Origin: Chloroflexota bacterium
Lineage (GTDB): Bacteria; Chloroflexota; Limnocylindria; Limnocylindrales; CSP1-4
Direction: 5' to 3'
DNA: 9,205 nucleotides
Assembly (NCBI GenBank): GCA_005881055.1
Contig: VBHW01000147.1
Span: 1 to 9,205 of the forward strand
Part shown: positions 5,382-9,205 of the stretch, one piece after another
Numbering within the stretch: the stretch's first letter is position 1
Layout: each line of letters starts with the position of its first letter
Notes under the pieces: model-generated
The model's input: the letters and a program-made list of their open reading frames with translations, nothing else
Databases searched by the model: none
What the model was told of the DNA's origin: nothing
Made by a program: the position numbers and the translations under genes

Positions 5382-7106
5382 GTGAGACGTCGTTCGAGGC
5401 GCGCGGCGAGGCTCGGCCTCGTGGCGCTGTCCCTCCTTGCCCTTGGACTCGCCCCATTGCAGGTATCGGCTGCGCCGAAGGACGCCCCGCTGGGCCACTT
5501 CAAGCAGCTCGTCGTCATCTACGAGGAGAACCACAGCTTCGACAACCTCTACGGGAACTGGGGCCCGGTGAGCGGCCAGCACGTCGTCGGGCGGTCCGAC
5601 GCCGATGCCGCCCACACCCTCCAGATCGCGCAGGACGGCTCGACCTACTCCTGCCTACGCCAGCTCGACGTCAACCTCACGGCGCCCAGCCCGCTGACGG
5701 TCACGTGCGGCCCCGAGTCGGTCACGCTCGGCGACGGGACGGTCGTGACGTACTCGAGCCACTTCGCGAACGCGCCGTTCAACATCGACACGTACATCCC
5801 GGCGACCGCGACGACCTGTCCGGACCGGGATCACCTGTTCAGCTTCCCGAACGGGATCCTCAACGGACAGGGCCTCCCCGGCGGCTGCACGCGTGACCTC
5901 GTCCATCGCTTCTACCACGAGCAGTACCAGCTCAACGGCGGCGAGCAGAACCGGTACATCACCGGCAGCGACGCGAACGGCACGACGATGGGCTACTACG
6001 ACACGACGAAGCTGCCGATCTACGAGTACCTCCACGCGAACGGCGCGCCGAAGTACGTCCTCCTCGACCACTTCTTCCAGGCCGCGTTCGGGGGCTCGTA
6101 CCTCAACCACCAGTACTTCGTCGCCGCGTCGGCGCCGCTGTTCCCCGGCGGCACGCACGCGGTGCTCGACACGGCGGGCTTCGCCCGGAACAACTTCCCG
6201 CTCTATCGCAGCACGTTCGCAACCGTCGACGGCAACGTCACCCAGGCGTGTGGCCTCCCGACGACACGTCCCGGGCTGGCGTGCGGCGACTACTCCGTGA
6301 ACACGGTCCTGCCGTGGTACCAGCCGACCGGCGCGTTCGCGGCGAAGATGCCCGTCATCGACGACACGACGACGCCGATGACCATCGGCGACACGCTGAG
6401 CGATGCGGGGGTCAACTGGGCCTACTACGCCGGTGGCTGGGACAACGCCGCTGGCAACGTGGGCGGACGCGGCTGGACGAACGGCAACGGACCGACGTGC
6501 GGCGATCCGAACTCGGCGCCGGCGACGGCCGACGGAGCCGGCAACCCGGGCGGCTATCCGTACTGCCCGGACAAGTCCTTCCAGCAGCACCATCAGCCGC
6601 TGGCCTACTACGCCCGCTACATCCCGGGCGCGCCGGGTCGCTCCCACCTCCAGGACGAGCAGGACTTCCTCCACGCCGTCGCGGCGGGGAGCCTGCCGCA
6701 GGTGAGCTTCGTCAAGCCGGTCGGCGTCGAGAACGAGCACCCCGGCTACGCGAGCGAACCGAACGGAAGCGACCACCTCGTCGACCTCATCCAAGCCATC
6801 GAGAACGGTCCGCAGGCCGGCAACACGCTCATCGTCGTGACGTACGACGAGTTCGGCGGGCAGTGGGACCATGTCTCGCCGCCCGGCATGGGCACCGCCG
6901 GCGCCCACGACCTGTTCGGCCCCGGGACGCGCATCCCGGCGATCGTCATCGGTCGGAGCCTGACGAAGTCAGCAGTGGACCACACGGTCTACGACACGAC
7001 GTCGATCATGCGCACGATCGAGCAGCAATACGGGCTGCCACCCGTCGCATCACGCGACGCGGTGGTCAACGGTCTCGGCGCCGCCATCGCGGCGGGTCGC
7101 CCCTGA
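5382..7106 (+). CDS. Exported phosphoesterase, phospholipase C / acid phosphatase family
   Basis: The 574-residue product starts with GTG. Residues 1-30 form an Arg-rich n-region, a Leu/Ala hydrophobic core and a VSA-AP cleavage site, so it is exported; Sec or Tat cannot be told apart. The mature protein opens with QLVVIYEENHSFDNLYG, whose E49-N50 and F53-D54 match the metal-site motif of the phosphoesterase family that contains bacterial phospholipases C and AcpA-like acid phosphatases. Near the C-terminus TYDEFGGQWDHVSPP supplies D489, E490, D496 and H497, the second conserved metal-binding cluster. Such enzymes hydrolyse phosphate mono- or diesters, including phospholipid head groups, outside the cell. 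The central part contains eight cysteines in closely spaced pairs (around YSC/VTC, TTC/GGC, QAC/LAC, PTC/YPYC), consistent with disulfides in an extracellular protein. It is transcribed alone: candidate promoter and strong ribosome binding site upstream, hairpin terminator downstream. Substrate preference, phosphatase or phospholipase, is not decided by the sequence. Confidence 0.88.
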   Translation: MRRRSRRAARLGLVALSLLALGLAPLQVSAAPKDAPLGHFKQLVVIYEENHSFDNLYGNWGPVSGQHVVGRSDADAAHTLQIAQDGSTYSCLRQLDVNLTAPSPLTVTCGPESVTLGDGTVVTYSSHFANAPFNIDTYIPATATTCPDRDHLFSFPNGILNGQGLPGGCTRDLVHRFYHEQYQLNGGEQNRYITGSDANGTTMGYYDTTKLPIYEYLHANGAPKYVLLDHFFQAAFGGSYLNHQYFVAASAPLFPGGTHAVLDTAGFARNNFPLYRSTFATVDGNVTQACGLPTTRPGLACGDYSVNTVLPWYQPTGAFAAKMPVIDDTTTPMTIGDTLSDAGVNWAYYAGGWDNAAGNVGGRGWTNGNGPTCGDPNSAPATADGAGNPGGYPYCPDKSFQQHHQPLAYYARYIPGAPGRSHLQDEQDFLHAVAAGSLPQVSFVKPVGVENEHPGYASEPNGSDHLVDLIQAIENGPQAGNTLIVVTYDEFGGQWDHVSPPGMGTAGAHDLFGPGTRIPAIVIGRSLTKSAVDHTVYDTTSIMRTIEQQYGLPPVASRDAVVNGLGAAIAAGRP

Positions 7107-7133
7107 CGAGCCCGGGTCCAGGGACGGAGCAAT

Positions 7134-7168
7134 GGAGCCGCCTGCAGCGCCCGGCGGCTCCTTCGTTT
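7134..7168 (+). terminator. Rho-independent terminator after the phosphoesterase gene
   Basis: GGAGCCGCC (7134-7142) and GGCGGCTCC (7153-7161) form a perfect 9-bp GC-rich stem with a 10-base loop. TTCGTTT follows directly. It lies 27 bases after the stop codon at 7104-7106. It separates the phosphoesterase from the gene starting at 7226. Confidence 0.75.
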
Positions 7169-7213
7169 CCGGTCGGCTGGCCGTCTCGGCTGGACGCGCT
7201 CGATCGGGTGCGC

Positions 7214-7219
7214 TAGAAA
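7214..7219 (+). promoter_or_regulatory. -10-like element for the HicB/DinB-like gene
   Basis: TAGAAA lies six bases before the ATG at 7226 and after the terminator of the previous gene. There is no Shine-Dalgarno sequence ahead of the ATG, so a leaderless transcript is suggested. The hexamer match is moderate. Confidence 0.3.
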
Positions 7220-7225
7220 CTGCGG

Positions 7226-7909
7226 ATGGACCGCCGCGTCCGCGTTGCGATCGAGACCGGGCCGAAACGCGTCTTCGCGACCGCGATCGACTGGCCGGGC
7301 TGGAGTCGGAGCGCGCGGAGCGAGGACGATGCGATCGAGGCCCTGCAGGCCTATGGGCGGCGCTACGCCGCGGTGGTGTCCGCCAGCGTGCCGTTCGACC
7401 TCCCGTCAGACCCGAAGGCCTTCCGGGTCGACGAGCGCGTGGCCGGCGGCTCGGGGACCGACTTTGGCGTGCCGTCGAGCGTCATCGCGGCCGACGAGGA
7501 GCCGGTCGACGACGTCGACCTCGAGCGGCTGAGCATGATCCTCCGTGCCTGCTGGACGGCGTTCGACGCCGCGGTCGCGGCAGCCGAGGGCGTCGAGCTC
7601 CGGAAGGGACCACGCGGCGGCGGGCGTGATATCCCGAAGATCGTCGGGCACGTCGGCGAGTCGGACGCCGGCTACCTCCACGCGCTCGGCGCGAGGCCGC
7701 CCAAGGGGATCGATCTCGGGACCGATCTCGAGCCCGTCCGACACGCGATCCTCGAGACGCTCGAGGCCCGAGTGCACGACCGCCCGATCGCCGAACCGAC
7801 CGCCGTCAAAAGGCCCTGGCTCCCGCGCTACACCGTCCGGCGGACGGCATGGCATGCGCTCGACCACGCGTGGGAGATCGAGGACCGCGCCACGCCCGAG
7901 GACGGCTGA
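7226..7909 (+). CDS. HicB-like N-terminus fused to a DinB-like metal-binding domain, function unknown
   Basis: The 227-residue product appears to have two parts. Residues 1-50 read as two strands and a helix, with FATAIDWPGWSRSARSEDDA and an EAL...Y helix, which resembles the small HicB antitoxin / UPF0150 fold (ie...y.a..pdlpG...G.s.eeA). Residues about 100-227 resemble the DinB/YfiT four-helix bundle. A mid-domain histidine, H142 in IVGHVGESDAGYLHALG, and a C-terminal HxxxH pair, H210 and H214 in WHALDHAWEIEDR, match the three-histidine metal site of that superfamily. DinB-like proteins include thiol transferases and many unassigned stress proteins. No HicA-type toxin gene is adjacent, so a toxin-antitoxin role is not supported. 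The protein is cytoplasmic by sequence. The start is chosen because homology begins at once and a -10-like TAGAAA precedes it. The final codons enter a 16-bp tandem repeat. Confidence 0.72.
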   Translation: MDRRVRVAIETGPKRVFATAIDWPGWSRSARSEDDAIEALQAYGRRYAAVVSASVPFDLPSDPKAFRVDERVAGGSGTDFGVPSSVIAADEEPVDDVDLERLSMILRACWTAFDAAVAAAEGVELRKGPRGGGRDIPKIVGHVGESDAGYLHALGARPPKGIDLGTDLEPVRHAILETLEARVHDRPIAEPTAVKRPWLPRYTVRRTAWHALDHAWEIEDRATPEDG

Positions 7910-7957
7910 GCCCGAGGACGGCTGAGCCCGAGGGCGGCTGAGCTGAGGGCCGCTGAG
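7895..7957. repeat. 16-bp tandem repeat across a stop codon, about 3.9 units
   Basis: CCCGAGGACGGCTGAG occurs at 7895-7910 and 7911-7926 without change. At 7927-7942 it has one change (GGGCGG for GGACGG), and at 7943-7957 there is a 15-base degenerate copy. The TGA stop of the preceding gene lies inside the first unit, so the remaining units are untranslated and sit between two convergent genes. A 6-bp stem, GCTGAG (7952-7957) with CTCAGC (7971-7976), overlaps the nitroreductase stop and may help end transcription, but there is no T-run. Confidence 0.8.
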
Positions 7958-7971
7958 CCAGCGAGCCAGCC

Positions 7972-8535
7972 TCAGCGAGCCGGCCAGAGCTCCTCGAAGA
8001 CGACCTCCTCACGCGGGAGGCGCGCCGTGCCAGGCGCCGCCTTGGGCTGCTGCCCGGCGGCCGTCGGGTGGCCGAGAGCGACGACTGTCCGTACGTACTG
8101 ATCCGACGGCAGTGCCAGGAGCTCCGCGATCGCCGCCCGGACATCGCTCCGGATCCAGCTGATCGCCGCGCCGAGCCCGAGGAGGGATGCCGCGATGAGG
8201 ATGCGCTCGGCCGCGCGGCCCTCGTCGTACGCGTCGCCGACGCCGTGTGCCGGATCGCTCGGCATGACGATCGCGATCCCGGCCGTGGCCGTATGGAACG
8301 AGCGGGTCTGGGGCATGCCAGCATCCCCGATGGCCCGCAGGGTGCGCTCCTCACGGATGACGATGAACCGCCACGGCTGGCTGTTCCGGCTGCTGCCCGA
8401 CCAGCGGGCGACGTCGGCGATCGCGTCGAGCTCGGCGACGGACACCGGCTCGTCAGTGTGGTCGCGCACCTGTCGCACGCGCATGAGCGGCCGGAGGCGA
8501 TCGCTCGGCGAGGTCACCGTCTCGTTCGGCGTCAT
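7972..8535 (-). CDS. Nitroreductase-family FMN-dependent oxidoreductase
   Basis: The 187-residue product has the nitroreductase fold motifs. RQVRDHTDEP (21-30) corresponds to the FMN-phosphate-binding R.R.F region. WSGSSRNSQPWRF (45-57) is the signature S..N.QPW loop. ERILIAASLLGLGAAISW (110-127) is the conserved helix and glycine turn. Family members bind FMN, work as dimers and reduce nitro groups, quinones, flavins or enones with NAD(P)H; the natural substrate cannot be inferred. The start at 8535 is preferred because GTGAGG lies five bases upstream and the family homology begins about 20 residues in. The frame is open back to 8652, but that 39-residue extension has no family features and runs through the promoter. 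The gene converges on the HicB/DinB-like gene and diverges from the GH9 gene. No regulator is adjacent. Confidence 0.85.
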   Translation of the reverse strand: MTPNETVTSPSDRLRPLMRVRQVRDHTDEPVSVAELDAIADVARWSGSSRNSQPWRFIVIREERTLRAIGDAGMPQTRSFHTATAGIAIVMPSDPAHGVGDAYDEGRAAERILIAASLLGLGAAISWIRSDVRAAIAELLALPSDQYVRTVVALGHPTAAGQQPKAAPGTARLPREEVVFEELWPAR

Positions 8536-8556
8536 CGTGTCCTCACCCACGCCGGT

Positions 8557-8562
8557 ACCGTA
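8557..8562 (-). promoter_or_regulatory. -10-like element for the nitroreductase gene
   Basis: Read on the minus strand this is TACGGT. It lies 21 bases before the ATG at 8535, which leaves room for a short leader with the GTGAGG ribosome binding site at 8541-8546. TTCCTG at 8578-8583 (minus strand) is a possible -35 with a short 15-base spacer. Confidence 0.35.
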
Positions 8563-8640
8563 GCACTGGCGGCCCTGCAGGAACGCGACTACCATCGTCG
8601 CTCGACCCTTCGCGGGCAGCCCGACGCACGTGTGCCCCTC

Positions 8641-8669
8641 CGTCGGCGACAACGACCCGCTCGCCGACG
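8641..8669. repeat. 9-bp perfect inverted repeat upstream of the GH9 gene
   Basis: CGTCGGCGA (8641-8649) and TCGCCGACG (8661-8669) are exact reverse complements separated by 11 bases. The repeat lies 51 bases before the GH9 start, in the 185-bp gap between two divergent genes. Position and symmetry fit either an operator for a dimeric regulator or a hairpin in the 5' leader. No T-run follows, so it is not a terminator. Confidence 0.5.
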
Positions 8670-8705
8670 CCAGCGCGCCCCGCCGTGGCTGGCGGTCATG
8701 AGCCG

Positions 8706-8712
8706 GGAGGAG
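8706..8712 (+). promoter_or_regulatory. Ribosome binding site for the GH9 gene
   Basis: GGAGGAG lies eight bases before the ATG at 8721. It supports that ATG as the start of the exported protein. Confidence 0.65.
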
Positions 8713-8720
8713 CCCACGCC

Positions 8721-9205
8721 ATGTCGAGCACGTTCGGCCTCCGACGACGCGCAGCTGCCCTGACCGTCGCCGCCGCCGTGGCGGGCGGCCTGCTCGCGAC
8801 CTCGGCTCCGGCGCTTGCGGCCCCCACGCCGCCGGCCGTTGGGCAGGTTCGGGTCAACCAGGTCGGCTATCCGTCCAACGCGTCGAAGCGCGCGTACCTC
8901 ATGTCCAGCGTGAACGCGACCGGCGCCTCGTTCGTCGTCCGCTCGGGCTCGAGGACCGTGCTGACGGGCAGCGTCGGCGCAAGCCTCGGCGCGTGGAGCG
9001 GGACGTACGGGTTCGTCCACCCGATCGACTTCGGCGCGGTGACGACCGCGGGCAGCGGCTACACGATCGCCGTGAGCGGCCCCGTGAGTGCGACCTCGCC
9101 GGTCTTCGCGATCGGCACCGGCCAGGCCGTCTACGGGAGCGCGCTCGCGAATTCCTTGTTCTTCTACCAGACCGAGCGGGACGGCCCGGACTTCATCGCG
9201 AACCC
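8721..9205 (+). CDS. Exported glycoside hydrolase family 9 enzyme (endoglucanase-like), 3' end outside window
   Basis: The first 161 residues are visible. Residues 1-33 are a signal peptide with a triple-Arg n-region (R8-R10), an Ala/Val/Leu core and ALA-AP cleavage, and the Arg run makes Tat export possible. After a short Pro-rich stretch comes QVRVNQVGYPSNASKRAYL (42-60), the hallmark opening of the Ig-like domain (CelD_N) that precedes the catalytic domain of many family 9 cellulases. This beta-rich domain ends near residue 131. GSALANSLFFYQTERDGPDF (139-158) then starts the (alpha/alpha)6 catalytic domain. Family 9 enzymes cleave beta-1,4-glucans with inversion; some are exo-glucosaminidases. 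The catalytic Asp and Glu residues lie beyond the window, so specificity and intactness are unknown. The start is supported by GGAGGAG eight bases upstream. A 9-bp inverted repeat upstream may be regulatory. Confidence 0.85.
   Translation, partial: MSSTFGLRRRAAALTVAAAVAGGLLATSAPALAAPTPPAVGQVRVNQVGYPSNASKRAYLMSSVNATGASFVVRSGSRTVLTGSVGASLGAWSGTYGFVHPIDFGAVTTAGSGYTIAVSGPVSATSPVFAIGTGQAVYGSALANSLFFYQTERDGPDFIAN

Noticed and set aside
7226..7375. HicAB toxin-antitoxin system
   Set aside because: Only a HicB-like N-terminus is present, fused to another domain, and no small HicA-like ORF lies upstream or downstream.
8536..8652. Upstream start for the nitroreductase adding 39 residues
   Set aside because: The extension has no family similarity and covers the likely promoter. 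The ATG at 8535 has a ribosome binding site and gives the normal family length.

Overview
This is a chromosomal window from a very GC-rich bacterium. Third codon positions are strongly G/C, several genes look leaderless (a -10-like hexamer 6 to 9 nt before the ATG), and the exported proteins carry Arg-rich signal peptides. A Chloroflexota (Limnocylindria-like) or Actinomycetota origin would fit. This is a judgement from composition and gene families; the sequence alone does not settle it.

Layout, left to right. (1) The 3' end of a CE4-type polysaccharide deacetylase gene (1-405). (2) A metallo-beta-lactamase-fold hydrolase (444-1121). It is followed after 54 nt by a large gene (1176-3707) whose product joins an acyl-adenylating domain, an acyl carrier protein domain and a PlsC-like acyltransferase. 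(3) A convergent intergenic gap (3708-3952) holding a long imperfect inverted repeat. (4) On the minus strand, a SemiSWEET-type sugar transporter gene (3953-4229) that is split by a frameshift. It diverges across about 60 bp from (5) a QW-repeat alpha/alpha-toroid protein of unknown function (4290-5264). (6) An exported phosphoesterase of the phospholipase C / acid phosphatase family (5382-7106), with its own promoter-like sequence, a strong ribosome binding site and a hairpin terminator. (7) A protein that appears to fuse a HicB-like N-terminus to a DinB-like metal-binding domain (7226-7909). Its 3' end runs into 16-bp tandem repeats and it converges on (8) a minus-strand nitroreductase-family flavoprotein (7972-8535). 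(9) Divergently, the 5' part of an exported glycoside hydrolase family 9 enzyme (8721 to the window edge).

Most genes appear to be separate units and not one pathway. The clearest functional pair is the MBL hydrolase and the ligase-ACP-acyltransferase, which are co-directional and close. The fusion protein carries everything needed to activate a fatty acid, hold it as an acyl-ACP and transfer it to an acceptor, so it looks like a self-contained membrane-lipid acylation or remodelling enzyme. The exported phosphoesterase and GH9 enzyme suggest scavenging of phosphate and plant or microbial glucans.

The items most worth a second look are the ligase-ACP-acyltransferase fusion, the inverted-repeat element at 3748-3919, the frameshifted SemiSWEET gene and the HicB-DinB fusion. 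No CRISPR array, tRNA, rRNA, integrase, transposase or recognisable defence system was found.
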